The notes under the pieces were generated by a model, which was not told where the DNA came from, ran no database searches, and saw only the letters and a list, made by a program, of their open reading frames with translations. Made by a program: the position numbers and the translations under genes. Source: Roseburia lenta (GTDB lineage Bacteria; Bacillota; Clostridia; Lachnospirales; Lachnospiraceae). Taken from it: a stretch of DNA of 64,000 nt. Of the stretch, positions 45,467-54,963 are shown in pieces. Each line of letters begins with the position of its first letter. Within the stretch, counting starts at the first letter, position 1. The stretch lies in assembly GCF_014287435.1 (NCBI RefSeq), contig NZ_JACOPG010000003.1, positions 492,880-556,879 on the forward strand, in the 5' to 3' direction.

Positions 45467-46654
45467 ATGGGAAAGAAAGTCGTTTTAGCAGGTGCATGTC
45501 GTACTGCAATCGGAAAAATGGGGGGAGCACTCAGCAACACACCAGCAGCAGATCTTGGTGCTATTGTTATTAAGGAAGCATTAAATCGTGCAGGTGTAAA
45601 ACCAGAGATGGTAGACGAAGTTAAGATGGGATGTGTTATCCAGGCTGCACAGGGGCAGAACGTAGCCCGTCAGGCAGCGATCAAGGCAGGACTTCCGATC
45701 GAGGTTCCGGCAATCACGATCAACGTTGTTTGCGGATCCGGTCTGAAATGTGTAAATGATGCAGCAACCATGATCATGGCAGGAGAGGCTGATATCGTTG
45801 TAGCAGGTGGTATGGAGAATATGTCAATGGCTCCTTACGCTATGACAAAGGCTCGTTTCGGATATCGTATGAACAATGCAACGATCATTGATACTATGGT
45901 AAATGATGCTTTGACAGATGCATTCAATCATTATCATATGATGATCACAGCAGAGAACGTTTGTGATAAATATGGCATTACAAGAGAAGAACTTGATGCA
46001 TTCTCAGCAAACAGCCAGCAGAAATGTGAAAAGGCTATCGCAGAGGGCAAGTTTGATGACGAGATCGTTCCTGTACCGGTTAAGGTTAAGAAGGAAATGG
46101 TTGATTTCGTTAAGGATGAAGGTCCAAGACCTGGTACAACACCGGAATCACTTTCTAAGTTGCGTTGCTGCTCAGGTAAGGAAGGCGGACTTGTTACAGC
46201 AGGTAATGCTTCCGGTATCAACGATGGTGCAGCAGCAATCGTTGTTATGAGCGAGGAAAAAGCAAAAGAACTTGGTGTTACACCAATGGCTACGTGGGTT
46301 GCAGGAGCACTTGGCGGTGTTGAGCCGGAGATCATGGGTGTTGGCCCTGTTGCTTCTACAAAGAAAGTTCTTGCTAAGACAGGACTTACCATTGATGATA
46401 TGGATCTGATCGAAGCAAACGAAGCATTTGCAGCACAGTCAATCGCAGTTGCAAGAGATCTGAACTTTGATATGAGCAAGGTAAATGTAAACGGTGGTGC
46501 GATCGCACTTGGTCATCCGGTTGGAGCTTCTGGATGTCGTATCCTTGTTACATTATTACATGAGATGCAGAAGAGAGAGTCTAAGAGAGGTCTTGCAACA
46601 CTTTGTATCGGTGGTGGCATGGGCTGCTCAACAATCGTTGAAAAATATGAATAA
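45467..46654 (+). CDS. thl: Acetyl-CoA acetyltransferase (thiolase)
   Basis: A 395-residue biosynthetic thiolase that condenses two acetyl-CoA to acetoacetyl-CoA, the entry to butyrate formation. Catalytic Cys89 is in [22 protein letters not shown] and the C-terminal CIGGGMGCS complete the active site. GGAG lies 9 bases before the ATG. It is the first gene of the thl-hbd-bcd-etfB-etfA operon. Codon use here is strongly biased, in line with high expression. Confidence 0.96.
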   Translation: MGKKVVLAGACRTAIGKMGGALSNTPAADLGAIVIKEALNRAGVKPEMVDEVKMGCVIQAAQGQNVARQAAIKAGLPIEVPAITINVVCGSGLKCVNDAATMIMAGEADIVVAGGMENMSMAPYAMTKARFGYRMNNATIIDTMVNDALTDAFNHYHMMITAENVCDKYGITREELDAFSANSQQKCEKAIAEGKFDDEIVPVPVKVKKEMVDFVKDEGPRPGTTPESLSKLRCCSGKEGGLVTAGNASGINDGAAAIVVMSEEKAKELGVTPMATWVAGALGGVEPEIMGVGPVASTKKVLAKTGLTIDDMDLIEANEAFAAQSIAVARDLNFDMSKVNVNGGAIALGHPVGASGCRILVTLLHEMQKRESKRGLATLCIGGGMGCSTIVEKYE

Positions 46655-46689
46655 AAATTTTTAAAAGTATATTTTATGGAGGTGCTAAC

Positions 46690-47562
46690 ATGAAGGTTGG
46701 TGTTATTGGAGCAGGAACAATGGGACAGGGCATTGCAAAGGCATTTGCCCAGGTCGATGGATATGAAGTCGCACTTTGCGATATCAAGCAGGAATGGGCT
46801 GAAAGCGGAAAGGCTAAGATCGAAAAAGGCTATGCCCGTCTGGTAGAAAAAGGAAAATTAACACAGGAAGCTGTAGATGCTATCCTTGCTAAGATCACTC
46901 CTGGATTAAAGGAAGACCTTTGCAAAGATTGTGACCTCATCGTTGAGGCTGCTTTTGAAGATATGGATGTTAAGAAGACAACATTTGCAGAGTTGGATAA
47001 GATCGCAAAGCCGGAATGTATCTTTGCATCAAACACATCCAGTCTTTCTATCACAGAGATCGGTAATGGTCTGACCCGTCCTATGGTTGGTATGCATTTC
47101 TTCAACCCGGCAGACCGTATGAAACTGATCGAGGTTATCGCAGGTGTGAACACACCGGCTGAGACTGTAGATGCCATCAAGAAGATCGCAGAGGAGATCG
47201 GCAAGACTCCTGTTCAGGTAAATGAAGCAGCAGGATTCGTTGTAAACCGTATCCTGATCCCAATGATCAACGAAGCAGCATTTATCAAGATGGAAGGTGT
47301 ATCTGATATCGCAGGTATTGATGCCGCTATGAAACTTGGCGCAAATCATCCAATGGGCCCTTTGGAGTTGGGAGATTTCGTTGGTTTGGATATCTGCCTT
47401 GCTATCATGGATGTTCTTTATAAGGAAACAGGCGACAGTAAGTATCGTGCATGCCCACTCATCCGCAAGATGGTTCGTGGTGGAAACTTAGGTGTAAAGA
47501 GTGGTAAAGGCTTCTATGTTTACAATGCAGACCGTACCAAGACACCGGTAGACGCACAGTAA
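46690..47562 (+). CDS. hbd: 3-hydroxybutyryl-CoA dehydrogenase
   Basis: A 290-residue NAD(P)H-dependent reductase of acetoacetyl-CoA. The Rossmann motif GAGTMGQGIAKAF begins at residue 7; SNTSSLSITEI, the catalytic His in MHFFNPADRMKLIEVI, and NHPMGPLELGDFVGLD are conserved. GGAGG lies 7 bases before the ATG. Crotonase would act next, but bcd follows directly. Confidence 0.96.
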   Translation: MKVGVIGAGTMGQGIAKAFAQVDGYEVALCDIKQEWAESGKAKIEKGYARLVEKGKLTQEAVDAILAKITPGLKEDLCKDCDLIVEAAFEDMDVKKTTFAELDKIAKPECIFASNTSSLSITEIGNGLTRPMVGMHFFNPADRMKLIEVIAGVNTPAETVDAIKKIAEEIGKTPVQVNEAAGFVVNRILIPMINEAAFIKMEGVSDIAGIDAAMKLGANHPMGPLELGDFVGLDICLAIMDVLYKETGDSKYRACPLIRKMVRGGNLGVKSGKGFYVYNADRTKTPVDAQ

Positions 47563-47576
47563 GATTAGGATTTTAA

Positions 47577-47599
47577 AGCCCCGTCCATGCAGGCGGGGC
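47577..47599 (+). other. GC-rich hairpin between hbd and bcd
   Basis: GCCCCG and CGGGGC pair around a short loop, with no T run. It may be an mRNA processing or stability element rather than a terminator. Confidence 0.5.
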
Positions 47600-47642
47600 A
47601 CATCATCGAATATTATTTATGAAAGACGGAGGAATGATGATC

Positions 47643-48797
47643 ATGGATTTCGGTTTAGATAAGAAACATGAAATGGCGCGTACTTTATTTAAAGAGTTCG
47701 CTGAGACAGAAGTAAAGCCTCTTGCACAGGAAGTTGACGAGACAGAGCAGTTCCCTGCTGAAACAGTTGCAAAGATGGCAAAGAGTGGATTTATGGGAAT
47801 CCCGGTACCAAAGGAATACGGCGGACAGGGATGTGATCCTTTGACCTATGTTATGTGTGTAGAGGAATTGTCAAAGGTATGTGCAACCACAGGTGTTATC
47901 GTTTCTGCACATACATCACTTTGTATCGACCCGATCATGACATACGGAACCGAAGAACAGAAGCAGAAATATGTAAAGCCTTTGGCAACCGGTGAGAAAC
48001 TTGGTGCATTTGCTCTTACAGAGCCGGGTGCCGGTACAGATGCACAAGGGGCACAGACAAAGGCTGTTCTTGATGGCGATGAGTGGGTATTAAACGGATC
48101 TAAGTGCTTTATCACAAATGGTAAAGTCGCAGACGTTTACATTGTTATCGCTATCACAAGTGTGACAGAAGACAAGAGAGGCAGAAAGAAAAAGAACTTC
48201 TCTGCATTTATCGTAGAAAAGGGAGCACCTGGATTCTCCTTCGGAACAAAGGAAAAGAAGATGGGTATCCGCGGTTCATCTACATATGAATTGATCTTTG
48301 AAGATTGCAGAATTCCAAAGGACGCATTACTTGGACCGGAAGGCAAGGGCTTCCCGATCGCTATGCATACTCTGGATGGCGGACGTATCGGTATCGCCGC
48401 ACAGGCTCTTGGTATTGCAGAGGGCGCATTGGATCGTGCGATCGCTTATACAAAGGAAAGAAAGCAGTTTGGTCGTTCTATCGCCCAGCAGCAGAATACA
48501 CAGTTCAAACTGGCTGATATGGCTACCCGTGTTGAGGCTGCACAGTTTTTGGTTTACAGAGCCGCTATGGCAAAGGCAAACCAGAAGGTTTACTCTGTAG
48601 AGGCTGCTAAGGCAAAACTTTTTGCTGCTGAAACAGCAATGGCTGTTACAACCGAGGTTGTTCAACTCTTTGGTGGATATGGTTATATCCGTGAATATGA
48701 TGTAGAGCGTATGATGAGAGATGCCAAGATCACTGAGATCTATGAAGGAACTTCAGAAGTTCAGCGTATGGTTATCTCTGGTGCATTACTGAAATAG
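47643..48797 (+). CDS. bcd: Butyryl-CoA dehydrogenase
   Basis: A 384-residue acyl-CoA dehydrogenase that reduces crotonyl-CoA to butyryl-CoA with FAD. Acyl-CoA dehydrogenase segments FALTEPGAGTDAQGAQ, KCFITNG, and the catalytic Glu in IYEGTSEVQ near the C-terminus are present. ATG 47643 (MDFGLDKKHE) has GGAGG 10 bases upstream; earlier in-frame ATGs at 47619-47637 sit on or too near it. With EtfAB it forms the bifurcating complex that couples crotonyl-CoA reduction to ferredoxin reduction by NADH. Confidence 0.95.
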   Translation: MDFGLDKKHEMARTLFKEFAETEVKPLAQEVDETEQFPAETVAKMAKSGFMGIPVPKEYGGQGCDPLTYVMCVEELSKVCATTGVIVSAHTSLCIDPIMTYGTEEQKQKYVKPLATGEKLGAFALTEPGAGTDAQGAQTKAVLDGDEWVLNGSKCFITNGKVADVYIVIAITSVTEDKRGRKKKNFSAFIVEKGAPGFSFGTKEKKMGIRGSSTYELIFEDCRIPKDALLGPEGKGFPIAMHTLDGGRIGIAAQALGIAEGALDRAIAYTKERKQFGRSIAQQQNTQFKLADMATRVEAAQFLVYRAAMAKANQKVYSVEAAKAKLFAAETAMAVTTEVVQLFGGYGYIREYDVERMMRDAKITEIYEGTSEVQRMVISGALLK

Positions 48798-48817
48798 AAA
48801 TAGGAGGAAATGAATAC

Positions 48818-49600
48818 ATGAAAATCGTAGTATGTATTAAACAGGTTCCTGATACAAAGGGCGGCGTAAAGTTCAACCCGGACGGAACACTTGATAGAGC
48901 AGCAATGCTTGCCATTATGAACCCGGATGACAAAGCCGGCTTAGAGGCAGCACTTCGAATCAAAGACGAGATCGGTGCAGAAGTTACCGTTCTTACCATG
49001 GGTCTTCCAAAGGCAGATGACGTACTTCGTGAGGCATTGGCTATGGGAGCAGACAATGCGATCCTTGTTACAGACAGAGTACTTGGTGGAGCCGATACAT
49101 GGGCTACATCTACAACCATTGCCGGTGCACTGAGAAACATTGACTATGATCTTATCATCACAGGTCGTCAGGCAATCGATGGTGATACTGCACAGGTTGG
49201 ACCACAGATTGCAGAGCACTTGGGAATCCCGGTTATCTCCTATGCAGAAGATATCAAGGTAGAAGGAGACTCTGTTATTGTTAAGCGTCAGTATGAAGAC
49301 AGATACCATATCTTAAAGGCACAGATGCCATGTCTGGTAACCGCCCTTTCTGAATTAAATACACCAAGATATATGACTCCTGGCGGAATCTTCGATGCCT
49401 ATGACAAAGAAGTTACCGTATGGGGACGTGCAGACTTAAAGGATGTTGATGATTCTGACCTTGGATTAAAGGGATCACCTACCAAGATCGCTAAGGCATC
49501 TGACAAGGTACGCAAGGGCGCAGGTGAGAAAGTTACATTAGATCCATCTGAATCCGTATCTTATATCATGGACAAATTAAAAGAGAAACATGTAATCTAA
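48818..49600 (+). CDS. etfB: Electron transfer flavoprotein beta subunit
   Basis: A 260-residue subunit with the family N-terminus MKIVVCIKQVPDTKGGVKFNPDGTLDR and the GRQAIDGDTAQVGPQIAEHLGIP motif. In clostridial Bcd-Etf complexes it holds the bifurcating FAD. AGGAGG precedes the ATG; it lies 20 bases after bcd and 15 before etfA. Confidence 0.96.
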   Translation: MKIVVCIKQVPDTKGGVKFNPDGTLDRAAMLAIMNPDDKAGLEAALRIKDEIGAEVTVLTMGLPKADDVLREALAMGADNAILVTDRVLGGADTWATSTTIAGALRNIDYDLIITGRQAIDGDTAQVGPQIAEHLGIPVISYAEDIKVEGDSVIVKRQYEDRYHILKAQMPCLVTALSELNTPRYMTPGGIFDAYDKEVTVWGRADLKDVDDSDLGLKGSPTKIAKASDKVRKGAGEKVTLDPSESVSYIMDKLKEKHVI

Positions 49601-49615
49601 TTTGGAAGGAAAACG

Positions 49616-50668
49616 GTGAATAAAATGGCATTAGAAGAATATAAGGGCGTATTTATTTACGCACAACAGGTAGATAATGAAATTAGTTCCATTGCCTTTG
49701 AATTGATCGGAAAGGCAAAAGAACTGGCTGCTGATCTTGGAACAGATGTAACGGCAGTTCTTTTGGGACACAATGTAGGAAATCTCGTTGATTCTTTGGC
49801 TGAGTATGGTGCAGACAAGGTAATCGTTGTAGATGATCCGGAACTTGAAACATACAGAACAGAACCATATGCACATGCACTTGCTTCTGTTATCAATGAG
49901 TATAAGCCGGAGATCATGTTGGTTGGAGCAACTGCCATCGGACGTGATCTGGGACCTACCGTTTCAGCAAGAGTAAAGACAGGTCTTACCGCAGACTGTA
50001 CCATGCTTGAGATCGGTGACTTCCCACTTTCTGTTCCGGAAGGAAAAGAGGATACACAAAAGCATGGTCAGTTACTTATGACAAGACCTGCATTTGGTGG
50101 AAATACGATCGCAACGATCGCCTGCCCGGACAATCGTCCACAGATGGCAACCGTTCGTCCTGGTGTTATGCAGAAGATCGAGCCGATCAAGGGTGCAAAG
50201 GCAGAAGTTATCAATTACAACCCTGGATTTACCAAGAACAACAAGTATGTTGAGATCCAGGATATCGTAAAGGCAGTTGGAACCGTTGAAAATATCATGG
50301 ATGCCAAGATCTTAGTATCCGGCGGACGTGGTGTTGGCAGTGCTGAGAACTTCCAGATGTTAAAGGATCTGGCAGATGTTCTTGGTGGTATGGTATCCTG
50401 CTCACGTGCTGTTGTTGAAAATGGCTGGTTGGCACAGGATTATCAGGTAGGACAGACAGGAAAGACAGTTCGTCCGAATGTATATTTCGCAATCGGTATT
50501 TCCGGAGCAATCCAGCATGTTGCCGGCATGGAAGAATCTGACATCATTATTGCGATCAATAAGGATGCAGATGCACCGATCTTTGATGTTGCTGACTATG
50601 GTATTGTCGGTGATCTCAAGAAGATCGTACCAGCGCTGACAGAGGCTTTAAAGGCTGAGTTAGCATAA
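49616..50668 (+). CDS. etfA: Electron transfer flavoprotein alpha subunit
   Basis: A 350-residue subunit carrying the second FAD; the binding region [40 protein letters not shown] and [20 protein letters not shown] is complete. The GTG at 49616 ([11 protein letters not shown]) is favoured by GGAAGG 6 bases upstream; ATG 49625 is the alternative. It is last in the operon, followed by a strong terminator. Confidence 0.95.
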   Translation: MNKMALEEYKGVFIYAQQVDNEISSIAFELIGKAKELAADLGTDVTAVLLGHNVGNLVDSLAEYGADKVIVVDDPELETYRTEPYAHALASVINEYKPEIMLVGATAIGRDLGPTVSARVKTGLTADCTMLEIGDFPLSVPEGKEDTQKHGQLLMTRPAFGGNTIATIACPDNRPQMATVRPGVMQKIEPIKGAKAEVINYNPGFTKNNKYVEIQDIVKAVGTVENIMDAKILVSGGRGVGSAENFQMLKDLADVLGGMVSCSRAVVENGWLAQDYQVGQTGKTVRPNVYFAIGISGAIQHVAGMEESDIIIAINKDADAPIFDVADYGIVGDLKKIVPALTEALKAELA

Positions 50669-50703
50669 TAATTGCTTTCCCATCATTTCTTATTTTCAAA
50701 AGA

Positions 50704-50732
50704 CGAGTCGATCATGCGATCGGCTCGTTTTT
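50704..50732 (+). terminator. Terminator of the butyrate operon
   Basis: CGAGTCGATC (50704-50713), loop ATGC, GATCGGCTCG (50718-50727), TTTTT. Confidence 0.9.
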
Positions 50733-50790
50733 GCGTCGGAGAAGGTGCCCGTGCACACTTACCCGGCTTTGCACTTTCCGAGGAACACAT

Positions 50791-50819
50791 TTGTATATTT
50801 CGGGTAAATTCAGTACAAT
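50791..50819 (+). promoter_or_regulatory. Predicted mtnA promoter
   Basis: TTGTAT (50791-50796), 17 bases, TACAAT (50814-50819), 34 bases before the mtnA start. Confidence 0.6.
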
Positions 50820-50852
50820 ATAGGTGTTGATAATAATAGGGGGATAAATGAG

Positions 50853-51932
50853 ATGGGTGGTAAAATTACAGAAATCGATACAGTCTCATTGGATGAGGCA
50901 AACAAGGCTCTCGTGATCATTGATCAGACCAAGTTGCCGGGGCAGATCCAGATGCTTTCGCTGACAAAGGCAAAGGAGATCTGGGATGCTATTTATCTTT
51001 TACAGGTCAGAGGGGCACCGGCGATCGGTGTTGCGGCAGCCATTGGTATGTATGTCTTAGCGTCGCGTTATGAGGTGGATGACTATGATGCATTTTATGC
51101 TGCATTTTGTCGGGACAAGGAATATCTTGATTCATCCAGACCGACAGCAGTCAATCTATCCTGGGCACTAAAGCGTATGGAAGGTGTGGTGACAGCCCAT
51201 GCAAATGAGGATATTCCTGCCATCGTTGACGCATTGCATCAGGAGGCAATGGTCATTCGCGACGAGGACATTGCCGTATGTCACAAGATCGGTGAATATG
51301 GCATGGAACTGCTGAAGCCCGGCGATGGTGTTTTGACCCATTGCAATGCAGGCAAACTTGCAACCGTCCGTTTTGGTACGGCAACGGCACCAATTTATCT
51401 GGCAGAAGAAAATGATTATCATTTGCATGTATTTTGCGATGAAACAAGACCTCTTTTACAAGGGGCACGATTGACTGCATTTGAATTGCAGGAATCTGGT
51501 GTGGATACAACACTGATTTGTGATAATATGTCAGCAATGGTTATGAAAAACGGCTGGGTGAATGCTGTATTTGTAGGGTGTGATCGTGTCGCTGCCAACG
51601 GTGACACAGCAAATAAAATTGGTACATCTGTTGTTGCCGCTGTGGCTAAGCAGTACAATGTTCCGGTATATATTTGTGCACCGACATCTACGATTGATAT
51701 GGCAACCGCCACGGGAGATGATATTGTCATTGAGGAACGTAAACCGGAAGAAATTGCAGAAATGTGGTATGAAAAGCGCATGGCACCGGAAAATGTTAAA
51801 ATCTTTAATCCGGCATTCGATGTGACAGACCATGAATTGATTGCAGGCATTGTGACAGAATATGGGGTTGCACGAACTCCGTATACAGAGTCTTTAAAAG
51901 CAATTATGGATAATAAGCAAAAACGCGTATAA
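50853..51932 (+). CDS. mtnA: S-methyl-5-thioribose-1-phosphate isomerase
   Basis: A 359-residue methionine-salvage isomerase (aldose to ketose form of methylthioribose-1-phosphate). The eIF2B-like family motifs are present: VRGAPAIGVAAA, LTHCNAGKLATV (active-site Cys), and GCDRVAANGDTANKIGT (active-site Asp). GGGGG precedes the ATG. No other mtn gene is nearby. mrp follows 19 bases later, probably in the same transcript. Confidence 0.94.
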   Translation: MGGKITEIDTVSLDEANKALVIIDQTKLPGQIQMLSLTKAKEIWDAIYLLQVRGAPAIGVAAAIGMYVLASRYEVDDYDAFYAAFCRDKEYLDSSRPTAVNLSWALKRMEGVVTAHANEDIPAIVDALHQEAMVIRDEDIAVCHKIGEYGMELLKPGDGVLTHCNAGKLATVRFGTATAPIYLAEENDYHLHVFCDETRPLLQGARLTAFELQESGVDTTLICDNMSAMVMKNGWVNAVFVGCDRVAANGDTANKIGTSVVAAVAKQYNVPVYICAPTSTIDMATATGDDIVIEERKPEEIAEMWYEKRMAPENVKIFNPAFDVTDHELIAGIVTEYGVARTPYTESLKAIMDNKQKRV

Positions 51933-51951
51933 AAGGGAGGAAATTAGTATT

Positions 51952-52797
51952 ATGGCAGAAGAAAAGAAAGGATGCGCTAGTGCATCTACTTGTTCAAAAG
52001 AAAGTTGTGCCGGCTGTGCATCAGCAAACAAAAAAAATCCATTTGAGGTAGAAACAAACCCAAATGCACGTATTAAACATGTGATTGGTATTGTCAGTGG
52101 TAAAGGTGGCGTAGGTAAATCTTTTGTGACATCTTCACTGGCATCTATGATGGCAAAAGCTGGATATAAGGTAGGAATTTTGGATGCAGATATCACAGGT
52201 CCATCAATTCCAAAGATGTTTGGTGTACACGGCCCGGCCATTGGTGATGATAATGGTACATTCCCAATTGAAGCAGAAGATGGAACAAAGATTATGTCTA
52301 TTAATCTTCTTTTAGAGGATGAAGAACAGCCGGTAATCTGGAGAGGACCTGTTATTGCAGGTGCAGTAAAGCAGTTCTGGACAGATGTACAGTGGGGCGA
52401 TGTGGATTATTTGTTTGTTGATATGCCACCTGGAACAGGTGATGTTCCACTTACGGTATTCCAGTCACTTCCGGTAGATGGTATTGTGATTGTGACATCT
52501 CCACAGGAATTGGTACAGATGATCGTAAAGAAAGCTTATAACATGGCAGGAATGATGGACGTTCCGGTACTTGGTGTTGTTGAAAACTACAGTTATGTAA
52601 AATGTCCAAACTGCGATGAAGAGATTCATATTTATGGCGATAGTCATATTGAGGATGTCGCAAAAGAACTCGGTATTTCCGTTCTCGGTAAACTTCCAAT
52701 GGATCAGAAATTTGCCAAGGCAGCAGACGCAGGTGAAATCTATGCAGTAGAGAATGACTATCTTACAGAGGCAAAGACAGTTCTGGAGAAATTGTAG
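51952..52797 (+). CDS. Mrp/NBP35-type iron-sulfur carrier ATPase
   Basis: A 281-residue P-loop ATPase. The N-terminal Cys-rich tract (CASASTCSKESCAGC, about 6-20) resembles the NBP35 ferredoxin-like cluster site; the deviant Walker A GKGGVGKS, DADITGPSIPKMFG and DMPPGTGDVPLT are family signatures; CPNC near 220 is the bridging [4Fe-4S] motif. It helps assemble or deliver Fe-S clusters in the cytoplasm. GGAGG precedes the ATG. Confidence 0.94.
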   Translation: MAEEKKGCASASTCSKESCAGCASANKKNPFEVETNPNARIKHVIGIVSGKGGVGKSFVTSSLASMMAKAGYKVGILDADITGPSIPKMFGVHGPAIGDDNGTFPIEAEDGTKIMSINLLLEDEEQPVIWRGPVIAGAVKQFWTDVQWGDVDYLFVDMPPGTGDVPLTVFQSLPVDGIVIVTSPQELVQMIVKKAYNMAGMMDVPVLGVVENYSYVKCPNCDEEIHIYGDSHIEDVAKELGISVLGKLPMDQKFAKAADAGEIYAVENDYLTEAKTVLEKL

Positions 52798-52917
52798 CAA
52801 AGAATAAGGAGATCATAGTATGATACTGGGCAAAGAGATCTTCCTTGCTCATGGTCTCCGGATGTAGGAACCAGGATTTGGAAAGTTGGATGATTCCACC
52901 AGCGCAATAATTATAAA

Positions 52918-53268
52918 TCACGTAACGGTGCACGGGAAGTGCACCGTTTTTTCTTCAAAAACAGTCAGACTGCCCTCTAAGTTGGACTGGATATCTTCCG
53001 TCAGCATAGGCATGAGGGTGGAAAAAAGATGGCTGGATACATTGTTGGGCGAAAAATGCTGGTCTTCGATAAAGGTAATAAATTTTAAGAACATATTTGT
53101 ACTCAGATCAACAATGTTCTCCGCCTGATGGTGTTCTGTGGAAAGGTTGAGATCGCCGAGGACGGCAGTGTAAAGGGTATCGCAGATGCTCCACATTACA
53201 AGCCGATGGAGATCCAGGGAAACTTGCAGGAGATTGCATAGGCAATAGAAACTATCGTAGAAAAACAT
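52918..53268 (-). pseudogene. Possible truncated TetR-type regulator fragment
   Basis: A 116-residue frame with no ribosome site and no helix-turn-helix. Residues 25-65 (LVMWSICDTLYTAV..., VDLSTNMFLKFI) loosely recall the ligand domain of TetR regulators, which often sit beside MMPL exporters such as the remnant at 53286. Its 3' end runs through the mrp terminator. It may be chance open sequence. Confidence 0.25.
52926..52952 (+). terminator. Terminator downstream of mrp
   Basis: CGGTGCAC (52926-52933), loop GGGAA, GTGCACCG (52939-52946), TTTTTT. Confidence 0.88.
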
Positions 53269-53285
53269 GCTGAGGAGAGGTGGAC

Positions 53286-53402
53286 ATGGAGAAGAAAGAA
53301 ACGAATGTGATGTTGAAAATTGCCAACATCATCGTAGATAAGAGAAATCTTATTTTTCTAGTCCCTATTTACATTTGTGTGTCTGATGTATCAACAGTAT
53401 AA
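53286..53402 (+). pseudogene. N-terminal remnant of an MMPL/RND-type exporter
   Basis: A good ribosome site (GGAGAGG) and ATG start a 38-residue frame, MEKKETNVMLKIANIIVDKR..., whose basic stretch and first hydrophobic residues look like the start of an MMPL-family transporter. It stops after about 30 recognisable residues, and nothing like the rest of an exporter follows. 52800-53560 otherwise holds no gene I can support. Confidence 0.4.
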
Positions 53403-53567
53403 TTATACATTTCACGAATTGCGTATGTAATTAGAAAGTCAAGTAGTCCAAATTCCATAAAATGAAATTTTAGGGCAAATTACAGACATTGGCTTGGCTG
53501 TAGTATTTTTAAACAACGTGTGTTAGACTGCTGTTATACAAATCGGAATTTATAAAGGAGAATATTG

Positions 53568-54170
53568 ATGAAATTATTTTTATGTTCGCACTTTTCAAGT
53601 GTAGGAAGTCTGATAAAGGAAGAAATTGAAAATAAGAAAGTCGCATTTATTCCAACAGCTTCACTGCGTGAAGGCTACACCGGTTATGTCGGCTCGGCTC
53701 GAAAATTATTCAAAAAGTTGGGAGCGATCGTAACTGAAATTGATATTTCAACGGAGGCTTATTCAACGATACAGTCTGTTTTTGAAGAAGCAGATGTGAT
53801 ATATTTTACCGGCGGAAATTCTTTCTTTCTTATGGACCAGCTCCGTAAAACGGGAACTGATGGACTGCTGAAAAAGGAATTGGCAAATGGAAAATTGATG
53901 ATCGGCGAGTCGGCAGGCGCAATTATATGCGCTCCAAGCATCCAATATATCGAGCAAATGGATGAAAAGCCGGAGGACTACTCACAAGAAGATGATGCAG
54001 GGATTGATTTGATTGATTTCTATGTTCTTCCGCATTATCTTACAGCACCATTTAAGAAAGTTACCGAGAAAATAATGACTGAGTTTTCGGATTTGAATCT
54101 ATGCCCAATTAACAACCGTCAGGGAATTGTAATTGATGGTGAAGATTCAAAGGTTATTTGCAAAGACTAA
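53568..54170 (+). CDS. Peptidase E-like (S51) protein
   Basis: A 200-residue alpha/beta protein of the S51 family (class I glutamine amidotransferase-like fold). The nucleophile Ser115 sits in the elbow GESAGA; YFTGGNSFFLMDQLRKTG (80-96) is the family's other signature, and His is in PHYL. The family cleaves Asp-X dipeptides or acts as a related hydrolase. AAAGGAG lies 7 bases before ATG 53568; the TTG three bases earlier is not needed. It may be slightly short compared with E. coli PepE (229). Confidence 0.85.
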   Translation: MKLFLCSHFSSVGSLIKEEIENKKVAFIPTASLREGYTGYVGSARKLFKKLGAIVTEIDISTEAYSTIQSVFEEADVIYFTGGNSFFLMDQLRKTGTDGLLKKELANGKLMIGESAGAIICAPSIQYIEQMDEKPEDYSQEDDAGIDLIDFYVLPHYLTAPFKKVTEKIMTEFSDLNLCPINNRQGIVIDGEDSKVICKD

Positions 54171-54281
54171 TTTGAAAATTCCAGTTGATATTTCACATAT
54201 TTTAGGAAATTTAATAACTGTTATATTTGATTATCAAATTCTTCGCAAACCCTTGAAAATACTAAGTTTGTAGCAAGTGAA

Positions 54282-54360
54282 CTTTCCCTTACTCTTTCCC
54301 TTGTGTTACATTTTCCCATTGCTTTTCATGAACCTTAATATGGGAAAAATTAAGGGAAAG
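54282..54360. repeat. Complex inverted/direct repeat in the 54.2-54.5 kb gap
   Basis: CTTTCCCTT occurs twice in direct order (54282-54290, 54294-54302) and inverted as AAGGGAAAG (54352-54360); inside it TTTTCCCAT (54311-54319) pairs with ATGGGAAAA (54340-54348). The nested arms could form a long hairpin or be protein-binding sites. The rest of this gap shows no gene. Confidence 0.55.
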
Positions 54361-54474
54361 AAAATTTCATAACACAATATAACATATAACAATAACGACA
54401 TGGTGAACTGATTGAAATGTTTTCGATATTTAACTCTGTAACTGATTATCAAAAGAAAATGGAGATAAGATACG

Positions 54475-54714
54475 ATGAGAACAATTTATGCAGAATATAA
54501 TATAAACCACGATAGTATTGATGTTTACACAAGTGCTGGATATATGCTTCGCATTGATTGCTGGGAAGCTGAAAAAAATTTAAAAACCACATATGGATCA
54601 GAATGTGCGCTTACTTCATTGGCTGTGGATGAGCCTTTGGAATATGCAAGATTATATCTTGATGGCAATTTACAGATGTGGGTGGATACAGAAGATTCAT
54701 TAGAACTTTATTAA
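54475..54714 (+). CDS. Small DUF6061-like protein
   Basis: A 79-residue soluble acidic protein, MRTIYAEYNI..., with central MLRIDCWEAEKNLKTT and C-terminal EYARLYLDGNLQMWVD. I recognise it as resembling the DUF6061 family of small proteins common in Lachnospiraceae, often in accessory regions; function unknown. GGAG lies 10 bases before the ATG. It stands alone, between a repeat-rich gap and a strong hairpin terminator. Confidence 0.65.
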   Translation: MRTIYAEYNINHDSIDVYTSAGYMLRIDCWEAEKNLKTTYGSECALTSLAVDEPLEYARLYLDGNLQMWVDTEDSLELY

Positions 54715-54807
54715 GCAAGAAGTGAGATAGTGTTGTAGGGAGTTTCCTGTAGTTAAAGATACCACACCCGATATGATGAACCCACGCTTATACACTACCA
54801 GCTATGA

Positions 54808-54850
54808 TAAAAGAAAGGACAGCAATTTGACACTGCTGTCCTTTCTTTTA
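54808..54850. terminator. Strong bidirectional terminator
   Basis: A 17-base perfect stem: TAAAAGAAAGGACAGCA (54808-54824) with its complement at 54834-54850. It isolates the two-component operon from the gene upstream. Confidence 0.88.
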
Positions 54851-54901
54851 TAAAATTGCAGTACACAGAAAAAAGCTGTAAAATGAAAAATATATTTGTC
54901 C

Positions 54902-54935
54902 TTGTAACAATTCTCGGACATTTGCCTGTTATACT
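54902..54935 (+). promoter_or_regulatory. Promoter/operator of the two-component system
   Basis: TATACT (54930-54935) has no -35 box; instead two direct half-sites, ACAATT (54907) and ACATTT (54918), lie 11 bases apart, within TTGTAACA...CTCGGACATTTG. The same motif and spacing recur before the ABC operon. It fits activation by the response regulator. Confidence 0.6.
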
Positions 54936-54963
54936 ATCTGCAAAAAGAAAAGGAAGTGATAAT

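Noticed and set aside
47577..47599. Terminator between hbd and bcd
   Set aside because: Stem is GC-rich but has no T run, and bcd needs to be in the same transcript; listed only as a hairpin.
53144..53240. Plus-strand frame fragment opposite the TetR-like remnant
   Set aside because: Short, no start with ribosome site and no family likeness; either strand could be chance.
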